64,000 bases of DNA from Fluviirhizobium alvei (GTDB taxonomy: Bacteria; Pseudomonadota; Alphaproteobacteria; Rhizobiales; Rhizobiaceae), in contig NZ_JAUOZU010000012.1 in NCBI RefSeq assembly GCF_030551875.1, forward strand, positions 1 to 64,000, in the 5' to 3' direction. Each line of letters begins with the position of its first letter. The first letter of the stretch is position 1. The notes beneath the pieces are model-generated. The model made no database searches, was not told the origin of the DNA, and worked only from the letters and a program-made list of their open reading frames with translations. This document shows, piece after piece, positions 1-7,765 of the stretch. The translations under genes were made by a program, and so were the position numbers.

Positions 1-208
1 TGGGCGTCCTGCGCAATCCGATCGAAGCGGAATAGGGCGGCGCGGATATTCGAAGATGTCCGGAGGATAACGCAATCGGTCGCGATCATCGGCGCTCGGT
101 GGAATCCCGGTGGCGACGGCAGGAGACTCGAGAGAGCTGTTGTTGAACGTCACGGAAAACCGACGCCGATGGCGCATGGAAGTTTCTGCCGGACTCTTGC
201 CTTCGGAA
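1..208. other. Left-edge region without a recognisable gene
   Basis: No gene can be assigned here. One forward frame reads GVLRNPIEAE and stops at a TAG at 33-35, so the tail of a gene lying left of the window is possible but not identifiable. The rest has no ribosome-binding-site-plus-start arrangement I would trust. It precedes the IS6-type transposase and could be the flank of that insertion. Confidence 0.3.
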
Positions 209-1015
209 GGGGCGTGTTGCACACTTTCTGCCGAGTCAAAATGGCCCCTCTCACGCCATCCTTCATGCTTTGTTAACCTTTTGCAGTCCGAAGAGGTGCG
301 CGAGCAGATCGTTCTGATCATTAACGGTCCAATCGCCGGTGAGGCCGAAGCCCTTCTTCAGCCACAGCATTGCTTCGAAACCCGCGATTGTTCGACATGC
401 CGTCCTGAAGGATTTAAAGCCGCTGATCTTCGGCATGTTTTTCTTCACCCGGAAATGGTCGCTCTCGATGCCTTGCTGCAGATGCTTGGTAACAAGATGC
501 AAAGGCCCATCATCGGCGACCGTCTTGATCGTTGACGGAAACGTGTTGGGTCCATCGGCGCCAATCTTCCCCGGCGATAGCAGCGGCTCGTCCCTGAGCA
601 TCTTTCGAAAGGAACACTTCGCGGCATCGAGGTCGCGTTTTGCGGTCAGCAGGAAGTCGATCGGGTTTCCGTGCTTGTCGACGGCACAGTACAGGTATCG
701 CCACTTGCCGCGGATCTTGACATAAGTCTCGTCAACTCGGACTGAACCCCAATGCGGTGGGCGGAACGGGCGCAGCCTCTTCTCGATGACTGGTGCATAG
801 GCGAGGACCCAGCGATTGATGGTGCTGTAGTCGACCTCGAAGCCGCGCACGCGGAACATTTCTTCCAGATCGCGGTAGCTCAACAGATAGCGCAGATACC
901 AGGTCACCGCCTGCACAATCAGCCAAGCTTCAAAATGCCGTCCTTTGAAGTCATCCTTCGACTGGCGCTTCAACTTCTCGGCAATGGAATTCAGAATCAA
1001 TTGTGCGCTCCACAA
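209..1015 (-). mobile_element. IS6-family insertion sequence (ends approximate)
   Basis: A complete IS6-type transposase gene fills most of this stretch. The left end may begin near the GGGGCGTGTTGCAC at 209-222, which resembles IS6-family terminal sequences. A weak counterpart is visible near 1001-1011. I found no convincing matched inverted repeat and no 8-bp target duplication, so the limits are estimates and the element may have lost one end. About 800 bp is the normal size for the family. Confidence 0.5.
263..973 (-). CDS. IS6-family DDE transposase
   Basis: This encodes the transposase that moves IS6-type elements by replicative transposition. The translation shows the family N-terminus (DFKGRHFEAWLI), then the DDE core: first Asp in VRVDETYVKIRG, second Asp in the GADGPNTFP segment, and Glu in QGIESDHFRVKK. 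The length from the chosen TTG at 973 is 236 aa, normal for the family (about 235-240 aa). The frame stays open to another TTG at 1015, but the residues gained do not look like family sequence. No in-frame ATG precedes the conserved region. The reading frame is intact, so the enzyme could be active. It marks the left boundary of the accessory block. Confidence 0.85.
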   Translation of the reverse strand: MKRQSKDDFKGRHFEAWLIVQAVTWYLRYLLSYRDLEEMFRVRGFEVDYSTINRWVLAYAPVIEKRLRPFRPPHWGSVRVDETYVKIRGKWRYLYCAVDKHGNPIDFLLTAKRDLDAAKCSFRKMLRDEPLLSPGKIGADGPNTFPSTIKTVADDGPLHLVTKHLQQGIESDHFRVKKNMPKISGFKSFRTACRTIAGFEAMLWLKKGFGLTGDWTVNDQNDLLAHLFGLQKVNKA

Positions 1016-1171
1016 AATTTGGAGCAGGAATTTCTCGTCCGCAGACAGCCGTCAAAAAATCTTCTTGCCAAACCGGGGTCGTCCACACACGACCCGCTGC
1101 TTTGTCTTGGTCAGCGCACCGCCGAGAACCATGTCGAACGTCCGGCTGGTCTCATACCAAAGCCGACGCTT

Positions 1172-1330
1172 CTAGATGCGCCCCATGAGCATGAGGACCA
1201 GAATAATGATCAAAACCAGACCGAGGCCACCGCTCGGGCCGTAACCCCAGGATGCGCTGTGGGACCAGCTGGGCAGAGCGCCGATCACCGCCAGAACGAG
1301 AATGATGAGGAGGATGGTACCGAGAGACAT
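1172..1330 (-). CDS. DUF3309 family small membrane protein
   Basis: A 52-residue product starts MSLGTILLII and is nearly all hydrophobic: one membrane segment at residues 3-20, a Gly/Ser/Trp/Tyr-rich turn (SASWGYGPSGG, about 25-35), and a second hydrophobic segment at 36-49. This is the layout of the DUF3309 family, found beside stress genes in many alphaproteobacteria; its biochemical function is unknown. The ATG at 1330 is preceded by a purine-rich GGATTCCCCC stretch, and this short form matches the family length. A longer frame to 1495 only adds low-complexity basic sequence. Its neighbour upstream on the same strand is the CsbD-like gene, 88 bp away, and the pair may be co-expressed under stress. 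Confidence 0.7.
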   Translation of the reverse strand: MSLGTILLIILVLAVIGALPSWSHSASWGYGPSGGLGLVLIIILVLMLMGRI

Positions 1331-1383
1331 GGGGGAATCCTTTGTCAGATTGCTTCGGATCGAGCTTTTTGGAAGCTGCTCAA

Positions 1384-1405
1384 GCCGGGACGATGACATC
1401 CCGGC
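1384..1405 (-). terminator. Stem-loop between csbD-like and DUF3309 genes
   Basis: GCCGGGA at 1384-1390 pairs with TCCCGGC at 1399-1405 around an 8-nt loop, just after the stop of the CsbD-like gene. There is no strong T run behind it on the minus strand, so it is either a weak terminator or an RNA-stabilising hairpin that separates the two small genes. Confidence 0.35.
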
Positions 1406-1418
1406 CAGAGGCCTGTGG

Positions 1419-1589
1419 TTACTTCTTGACTTTGTCCTTGAGGGTGCCAACGGCGGACTGGACCTTGCCAACGGCCGCCTCGGTCTTGCCTTCAATGACC
1501 AGCTTGGGGCTCCCGATCAGGTTGCCAGCGACAGCCTTCGATTTGCCTTCAACCTGCTTGATGGCGCCCTTGATGTGATCCTTGTTCAT
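1419..1589 (-). CDS. CsbD family stress protein
   Basis: A 56-residue, Lys- and Ala-rich soluble protein begins MNKDHIKGAIKQVEGK. CsbD proteins are small, abundant general-stress proteins whose molecular role is not settled. The visible family pattern is the repeated GxxKQxxGKxKxxxGxL module at residues 8-25, followed by the EGKTEAAVGKVQSAVG half at 33-48. The start at 1589 was chosen because AAAGGAACCATC lies directly upstream and the length fits the family; a longer open frame to 1736 is not conserved-looking. It sits between DUF3309 and the giant sensor gene, all on the same strand, in what looks like a stress-gene cluster. Confidence 0.75.
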   Translation of the reverse strand: MNKDHIKGAIKQVEGKSKAVAGNLIGSPKLVIEGKTEAAVGKVQSAVGTLKDKVKK

Positions 1590-1754
1590 GATGGTTCCTT
1601 TCTCTGTTCGCCCAAATCGGGTCAGTTCTCTATGGATTGGCCGATGGATAGGCCCATAGGTGCTTCCGTCGAATGGAGAACCGGATCTGACCGTGCAGGT
1701 TTGGAACGACGGCCGCCAGAGTCGGAAAATACGCAAAGGATGTAATGGGCCGGT

Positions 1755-4700
1755 TCAGCTTCCGGCAGCTACGGCAAGCCGCGCCAGCGCAGGCAGCGAT
1801 TTCGAGCCTGTTCTTTTCATGATCGAAGCGCGATGATTTTCGACCGTTCGCTGGCTGATCCCGAGATCGGCAGCGATGTTCTTGTTGGGATGACCCGCCA
1901 GAACGAGGGTCATGATCTGACGCTGGCGCTCGGTCAGTCCGGCCATGCGCCGAACGGCATCCTCGTGCTTGTAAACGACCATGTTCTGATCCGCCGCCTG
2001 GGCTTGGGCGTCTGCAACAGCGGAGAGCAATTCGGCCCGCCCGACTGGTTTTTCGATGAAATTGGCCGCTCCTGCCCTCATTGCGCGCACGGCCAGACTG
2101 ACATCGCTGTAGGCCGTGATCATGATCGATGGAATGGGGTCGCCGCGCTTCTTGAGGGCAAGGATCAGATCGAGTCCGGATAATCCCGGCAGATAGGCGT
2201 CGACCAGAATACAGCCCGTGTCGCCCATTGCATAATCGGCCAGAAAGGCCTCGCAGCTGTCAAAGGTCAGCACTGTATAGCCTGCTTCTGCCAGCACGGT
2301 ACGGATCGCCTCGCGCACAGCCTCGTCATCATCGATCACATAAACCTTCGGGGACCTTTCGGTATTATCATGTGCTGAGGTAGCGCGCTCCCTGGCCGCG
2401 TCATGTGCGCCGGTTTTGGCCAAAGAGGTGCGGATGGCTCCCAGAAGATCCACCGTATGGACCGGCTTGTTGAACAGCAGGCAATCAACCGCCGAGATCT
2501 CCTTGATCGTTGCCGTCGAGATATCACCGGTCAGGATCATGACAGGGATTTCGTTGTGAAGGATGGCGCGGATCTCGAGCGAGGCTGCGAGACCCGTCAG
2601 ACCAAGCGGCAGATTGTAGTCCGCGATAATCATGGCGGGGTGCACCGCGTCCGCTTTCACCATGCGGATGGCGGCATGCCCGTCGTCGGCGATGACAACA
2701 TCCTGGCCGTCATATGTCAGAATTTCGACAAGCAGTTCGCGAACCTGAGGATCATCCTCGATCAGCAGGATGGGGCGCTTCCCCGTGTTGGCCGGCACCG
2801 GCCTGGGGCGCAACCCGGCCTTGACCTCCGGCGGTGCTGCGCCGCAATCGTGATTCACATTCACCAGAATACCGAACGCCGAGCCCTTGGCTGCAAGGGA
2901 GCGCAGTTCGATCTTGTGCCCGAGCATTTCGGACAGTCTCTTGACAATCGAAAGCCCCAGGCCGAGGCCGCGGCTGCGTTCACGCGCACCATTGTCCAAC
3001 TGATGAAACTCGTCGAAGATGGCAAGAAATTCGCTTTCGGGAATACCGATGCCGGTGTCCCAGACCTCTATCGACACCGCCTGGCCTCTGCGGCGGCACC
3101 CGAAAAGAACCTTTCCGGCTTTCGTATATTTCAGTGCATTGGACAGGAGATTGCGCAACATTTGCCCCAGAAGGGCACGATCACTGGTGACCACAAGCTT
3201 GGAGGGAACCATGACCAGACGCAAACCGAGCGCCCGCGCCTGAAGGTCGAATTCGGAACGCAGCGTCTCCAGCAGAGGGCCGATTTCGAAGGTCGTGTAG
3301 CTTGCCTTGATCGTACCGGCCTCGATCTGGTTGATGTCGAGAAGCGTATTGAGCATGCCGGACATGGCGTTGAGCGTATCGCCATAGCGGGAGACCAGGC
3401 TTGCTCCCTTTTCATCCTTGACTGTTTGCGCGAGCAACCCTTGCAGCAATGTCAGGGTCTGGAGCGGCTGGCGAAGATCATGGCTGGCGGCGGCGAGAAA
3501 CCGGGACTTGGCCGCATTGGCGGATTGAGCCTGCTTCTTTGCCGCCTCAAGAGCCTCGGAAATATGCTTGCGTTCGGTGATGTCGGAAAATGTGATCACC
3601 ACCCCTTCAAGATCCTTCTCCATGGCAAGGTAGGGGGATATCCGGCGGATGAACCAGGTTCCCTGCCGGGTCCTTATTTCGGTCTCCCGGGGTTGTCCGT
3701 CCTCGAGAACGCCATGGGCGTCGTCTATGAGGCTTTCATCCGGGGCAGTCGATTTCAGATCGCTGAGAGGCCTGCCGATGTCAGAGATGATGATGTTGAA
3801 GATCGTTCTTGTTGCCGGCGTAAAGAAACGGATCTTGAGGTTGATATCGAGAAAGATCGTCGCGACATCAGTGCTATAGAGAACATTCTGCAGATCGTCG
3901 GAGGTGGTGCGCTGGCGTTCCAGCGTTTCCTGCAGCTGCGTGTTGAGCGCAGTCAGTTCCTCGTTGAGAGACTGAAGTTCCTCCTTGGAGGAAACCAGCT
4001 CCTCGTTGGTCGACTGATATTCCTCGTTGAAGGACAGGGCTTCCTCATTGATGATGCGCTGTTCTTCGCTCGCCTGTTCCAGATTGTTGATGGTCGATTG
4101 CAACTCGGCACGCGTTGCCACGAGCTCGCGCTCCAACGCATTGATCCTGACAAGGCTGGAAGGAGGCGCCGTGTCGGAAGTCGCGCTGGACACTGGCTTC
4201 CGGTCGACAAAACAGACAAGACCCATCGGTTCACTGTTCTGCGTGACGGGCAGAACGAGAACATCAAAGACGACCGACACATCGTCCCGCCGCGGTTGGG
4301 CGCAGGCAAGGAGTTCCTTTTGCCCGGATTTTACGACCGTCTCGATCAATGTCGCGATGTCGGCGCGCAGATGGATTTCCAGCATGGCCAGAAGATCGTG
4401 GCTCGGATATCCGGTCGGAACGCGCAGGTAGCGGTCGATCGGTCCGATGGAATAGAGGATCTGACCGGATTCATCGATCAGCACGGCAGCCGGTGCGAAA
4501 TGGTCGGTTATCAGCCGTTGGCAAAGGCTTGCCAGGGGCGTCAACTGCCTTGCGGCTCTGGCTGATTTCACATTCTGCGGCTGTCTCAGTTCAAATCCCG
4601 CGACCGCATTTCGCCGGGTCTTGGTTCGGCGCCAGAGGTGCAGTTCTTTCATGGCGATATCAAACTGCCGGTTTGCGCCGTTGGCGGTTTCAACGTTGCC

Positions 4701-6059
4701 CAGCAAGAGCAACCCGTCATCCGCGAGCGCAAAATGGAAGATCGACAGCAGTTTCGACTGCGCGTCGGCCGTAAGATAGATCAGGACATTTCGGCAGGAG
4801 ATGAGATCAAGGTGCGAGAAAGGCGGATCATTCAATAGGTCCTGGACCGAGAAGATCACGCAATCGCGCAACTCGGCTGTGACACGGTAGCCGGCTCCCT
4901 CCCTGACGAAGTATCGATGCAGGCGCTCGGCGGAAACATCCGCCTCAATGCTGGCAGGATAGAACCCGGCTCTTGCCTGCGCAACGGACTCTGAATCAAC
5001 ATCCGAGGCAAAAATCTGTAGCCGGCGCACACCATTTCGCGCTGAAAAACATTCGAGGAACAGGATGGCGATCGAATAGGCTTCTTCTCCGGTTGAACAT
5101 CCGGCGACCCAGACACGGATCGTGTGATCGGTCGCGCACCGGTCGATGATTTCGGGAATGACCGATCTGGACATCGCATCGAATACGGGGGGATCGCGGA
5201 AGAATCCCGTCACATGGATCAGGATATCGTTGGCCAGGCGCGTGGTCTCGATCGCATCCTTTTTCAGAATGTTGAGATACGCTTCCATATCGCCGGCATC
5301 CAGGTCGTGGCTGGCCATTCGCTGTGCGACACGACGTTCGATGGTGCCCCGTTTGTAATCCGAAAAGTCATGCACGGTCTGCCGGCGCAGATGGTTGATA
5401 ATCGCGCCAAGGGTTTTCAGATCTCCGGAACTGCGGCCGGACGACTGGTCAAATATCCTCCTCAGAAGATGATCAGCGGTATCGATCTGGTCAAAATTGC
5501 CGCTCGCAATAACGCTTTGCGGCATGCCGGGGAATGCCGCGTCCTGCGGGTCCTGCACCAAGACCTTGCCTCCTGCCTTCTGCAGGGCGGCGCATCCTTC
5601 GGTGCCATCGGTTCCAGTGCCGGAAAGGATGATAGCTGTCACGGACGGTCCGCAATCGGCTGCCAGAGATGCCAGCAACACATCGATGGGCATACGCACC
5701 GCCTTGGCATCATCCGGGCGGGTAATCGCTATGCGGCCTGAACGGACGGTGAGAAAACGACCGGGCGGGATGACATGCAGGAAACCCGCTTCCAATGGAG
5801 CACCGTCCTTGGCCTCAACCACGGTCAGGCGGGTTTGATGGCTCACGAGATCGACAAGCAGGTTCTCCTGATGGGGATCGAGATGCTGCACCAGAACGAA
5901 GGCAAAATCCGAGAGCGGCGGTCCGCCTGCCAAAAGCTTCTTGCACGCTTCAAGCCCACCCGCTGACGCACCGATCGCGATAATACCGGCGGGAGGCACC
6001 TTCTTCGAGGCACGGGGGCGGCTCAACGACCTCTTGTCCATCTTGACAGGCTCAACCAT
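1755..6059 (-). CDS. CheB-CheR-PAS-histidine kinase-REC-REC-LuxR hybrid signalling protein
   Basis: A 1434-residue soluble multidomain protein. Order by residue: CheB-type methylesterase 24-195 (catalytic Ser32 in GASAGG, His59 in QHLDP, Asp151 in GTGTDGTEG); CheR-type methyltransferase 215-480 (SAM motif VAGCSTGEEAY at 318-328); a PAS-like region about 510-620; a Glu-rich coiled coil 640-715; PAS 722-832; HisKA with phospho-acceptor His860 in AAASHDLRQPL; HATPase with N box near 966-980 and GLGLGLSIVK near 1031; receiver 1 (Asp1147); receiver 2 (Asp1287, FixJ-like); and a LuxR/FixJ helix-turn-helix 1374-1430. All key residues are present. No membrane segment is seen, so it should be cytoplasmic. 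CheB/CheR-kinase fusions are a known family; a terminal DNA-binding output on the same chain is unusual. The signal is unknown, and the stress-gene neighbours suggest a stress role. Confidence 0.85.
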   Translation of the reverse strand: MVEPVKMDKRSLSRPRASKKVPPAGIIAIGASAGGLEACKKLLAGGPPLSDFAFVLVQHLDPHQENLLVDLVSHQTRLTVVEAKDGAPLEAGFLHVIPPGRFLTVRSGRIAITRPDDAKAVRMPIDVLLASLAADCGPSVTAIILSGTGTDGTEGCAALQKAGGKVLVQDPQDAAFPGMPQSVIASGNFDQIDTADHLLRRIFDQSSGRSSGDLKTLGAIINHLRRQTVHDFSDYKRGTIERRVAQRMASHDLDAGDMEAYLNILKKDAIETTRLANDILIHVTGFFRDPPVFDAMSRSVIPEIIDRCATDHTIRVWVAGCSTGEEAYSIAILFLECFSARNGVRRLQIFASDVDSESVAQARAGFYPASIEADVSAERLHRYFVREGAGYRVTAELRDCVIFSVQDLLNDPPFSHLDLISCRNVLIYLTADAQSKLLSIFHFALADDGLLLLGNVETANGANRQFDIAMKELHLWRRTKTRRNAVAGFELRQPQNVKSARAARQLTPLASLCQRLITDHFAPAAVLIDESGQILYSIGPIDRYLRVPTGYPSHDLLAMLEIHLRADIATLIETVVKSGQKELLACAQPRRDDVSVVFDVLVLPVTQNSEPMGLVCFVDRKPVSSATSDTAPPSSLVRINALERELVATRAELQSTINNLEQASEEQRIINEEALSFNEEYQSTNEELVSSKEELQSLNEELTALNTQLQETLERQRTTSDDLQNVLYSTDVATIFLDINLKIRFFTPATRTIFNIIISDIGRPLSDLKSTAPDESLIDDAHGVLEDGQPRETEIRTRQGTWFIRRISPYLAMEKDLEGVVITFSDITERKHISEALEAAKKQAQSANAAKSRFLAAASHDLRQPLQTLTLLQGLLAQTVKDEKGASLVSRYGDTLNAMSGMLNTLLDINQIEAGTIKASYTTFEIGPLLETLRSEFDLQARALGLRLVMVPSKLVVTSDRALLGQMLRNLLSNALKYTKAGKVLFGCRRRGQAVSIEVWDTGIGIPESEFLAIFDEFHQLDNGARERSRGLGLGLSIVKRLSEMLGHKIELRSLAAKGSAFGILVNVNHDCGAAPPEVKAGLRPRPVPANTGKRPILLIEDDPQVRELLVEILTYDGQDVVIADDGHAAIRMVKADAVHPAMIIADYNLPLGLTGLAASLEIRAILHNEIPVMILTGDISTATIKEISAVDCLLFNKPVHTVDLLGAIRTSLAKTGAHDAARERATSAHDNTERSPKVYVIDDDEAVREAIRTVLAEAGYTVLTFDSCEAFLADYAMGDTGCILVDAYLPGLSGLDLILALKKRGDPIPSIMITAYSDVSLAVRAMRAGAANFIEKPVGRAELLSAVADAQAQAADQNMVVYKHEDAVRRMAGLTERQRQIMTLVLAGHPNKNIAADLGISQRTVENHRASIMKRTGSKSLPALARLAVAAGS

Positions 6060-6351
6060 GCATATGCCTCCGGTTGGCCCGGCGTGCCTGGTAGAGGCTC
6101 GCCATAGATGGGCGTGGCCTGCAGATGCTTGTCCGCAGCCTGCGGGTATCCAGACTGTGCCTGTTTGGCAGGACTGTCAATCGCGACAGAGCCAGAGCCC
6201 GCGGATCGCATTCGACCGCTTGGCCGGGCCGTGCCCCCGCGGCTGTGAGTATAAGCCGAGTCTGTTCGTCGCCGTCCCGGAACGCTCTAATCCTCTTCGG
6301 CACCGATACAACACGATGGTTTCACGCGTGCCGGAAAGACCAGGTTGTTCC

Positions 6352-6549
6352 ATGAAAATGATCATCATTCTAACGCTGACGGCACTATCCCTGACATCCT
6401 GCGTGGTCGCCGCAACGGACGGTCCCCGTCGTTCCACACTGATCGTCAGGCCAGCCGTCACTGCGGTCGTCGTCGTCCCTCGCCGGCACTATAACCGCCG
6501 CCATTGCTATATCGGACGCAACAAGGTTCAGCGTTGCTACTATCGCTGA
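6352..6549 (+). CDS. Small lipoprotein-like protein
   Basis: A 65-residue product begins MKMIIILTLTALSLTSC. That is a short hydrophobic signal followed by a lipobox-like LTSC with Cys17, so it is probably exported and lipid-anchored. The mature part is short, Val/Arg-rich and ends in a basic aromatic tail with two Cys (HCYIGRNKVQRCYYR). I do not recognise the family. The start at 6352 was chosen because it gives a clean signal peptide; there is no strong ribosome binding site. It is transcribed away from the hybrid sensor gene (292 bp apart) and towards the universal stress protein gene. Confidence 0.5.
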   Translation: MKMIIILTLTALSLTSCVVAATDGPRRSTLIVRPAVTAVVVVPRRHYNRRHCYIGRNKVQRCYYR

Positions 6550-6739
6550 TGAAACCAGTTCAGGCCGGCCGAAAGGCCGACCTTCGACTGCCCGGCAGAG
6601 AGCGCAAGCCTTGTCTCTCAAGAGCATGGGACGCCACCCTGCGAAGGCCTGAGCAGCCTTCGTTCCCAGGTCTCAAATCAAAAAGCTGACACATATGTAA
6701 CGCTTCTCGCTTTGCTAACCTCATAAAGGAGTTTGGATT

Positions 6740-7765
6740 TTGGCTAGTTTCGAAATCGGCCCAAGACAGCGTTCCGGCGAGCATGAGGCTCGCGATCCAA
6801 AAATCTTCAGCAAAGTCCTTGCCTGCGTGGATTGTTCCTACGCGTCGCTAGCCGCCCTGTCCCACGCTGTCGCCATTGCACAGGCGATCGGTTGCGAACT
6901 GGAAGTCATCCGGGTGATTGAGGCGACTGGCCTTCGAGCCTCGCCGACCGATCCCGTCGACTGGGCCATGCAACACCGGCTGGCAGAAGCAGAGGTTCGG
7001 GCGAACGCCGCCGCATTCGGCGAACTGGTTCACCAGGTCATTATCGATGACGGCGTGCCCGGCAATCGGATCTGCGACTATGTGCGCGAAAACGGCGTTG
7101 ACCTCACTGTGCTCAGCACCGGCAGCACCCGCAATGGCACGCCAACGACTCCAGGCTCGACTGCGCTCAGGGTTGCCGAAATGGCACAGGGGTCGGTGCT
7201 GTTGGTTCCCGCAAGCCATCCGTCCGCCCATCCGGTTTCCTACAGGCGCATCATGACGCTCCTGGATGGATCTGCGCGCGCAGAAAGCGCCCTGCCGGTT
7301 GCGGTCGCGGTCGCCACGGCCCATCATTCCAACATTGTGCTGGTCCATGCCGCATCCGACAAAGTCGATCCAGCGGGAACCCGTACAGTCAAGCCTGAAA
7401 CTCAAGCTTCGTCCGACCGGATGAGCCAGCGCGGCGAGCGGGTTGGGGCGCATTATCTCAAACGGATCCAATCCTGGCTTCCGGAGGGAAATGGCCACCA
7501 CGCCTCGCACCTGCTTGCCAGCGATGATCCCAGACATGCGGTGGCCAAGGTCGCGAGCAAAGACAGCGCGGATCTGATTGTGCTGTCATCGACCGGCTTT
7601 GGAAGCCATCCGGGCGTCACATTGGGCAGTGTCGCTGAATATCTCATTTCCCATACCGAGATCCCGGTGCTGCTGGTGCGCGACAGGGCATCCGACATGG
7701 TCTCGAATGCCGGACGTGCCCTGGATTCATCGGATTTGCGCCAACCGCTTGGTGCCGGCCTTTGA
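6740..7765 (+). CDS. Universal stress protein, tandem UspA domains
   Basis: A 341-residue cytoplasmic protein with two UspA domains, about residues 14-145 and 165-320. Domain 1 opens with KVLACVDCSYASLAALSHA and ends with a VAEMAQGSVLLVP strand. Domain 2 opens RRIMTLLDGSARAESALPVA and carries the family nucleotide-binding tail (STGFGSHPGVTLGS, then EIPVLLVR). Universal stress proteins bind ATP or AMP and support survival under starvation or redox stress. A TTG start at 6740 is preferred because AGGAG lies 8 nt upstream at 6727-6731; the next in-frame ATG would remove half of domain 1. The stop codon overlaps the likely start of the glucan-synthase-like gene, suggesting translational coupling. 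Confidence 0.85.
   Translation: MASFEIGPRQRSGEHEARDPKIFSKVLACVDCSYASLAALSHAVAIAQAIGCELEVIRVIEATGLRASPTDPVDWAMQHRLAEAEVRANAAAFGELVHQVIIDDGVPGNRICDYVRENGVDLTVLSTGSTRNGTPTTPGSTALRVAEMAQGSVLLVPASHPSAHPVSYRRIMTLLDGSARAESALPVAVAVATAHHSNIVLVHAASDKVDPAGTRTVKPETQASSDRMSQRGERVGAHYLKRIQSWLPEGNGHHASHLLASDDPRHAVAKVASKDSADLIVLSSTGFGSHPGVTLGSVAEYLISHTEIPVLLVRDRASDMVSNAGRALDSSDLRQPLGAGL

Noticed and set aside
209..1011. Possible perfect inverted repeats and 8-bp target duplication for the IS6 element
   Set aside because: Candidate ends share only a few bases and the flanks do not match, so I do not claim exact ends.
1052..1170. Short minus-strand frame ending RVVCGRPRFGKKIF
   Set aside because: Looks protein-like and might be the tail of a gene cut by the IS6 insertion, but it is too short to assign and has no start signal.
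1384..1740. EcfG-type general-stress promoter (GGAAC-N16/17-CGTT) before the csbD-like and DUF3309 genes
   Set aside because: I looked for this motif in both orientations upstream of the stress genes and found only half matches.
2403..4565. A 720-codon open frame on the plus strand
   Set aside because: It lies entirely antisense to the kinase part of the hybrid sensor, its product has no domain pattern, and GC-rich third positions of the real gene explain the openness.
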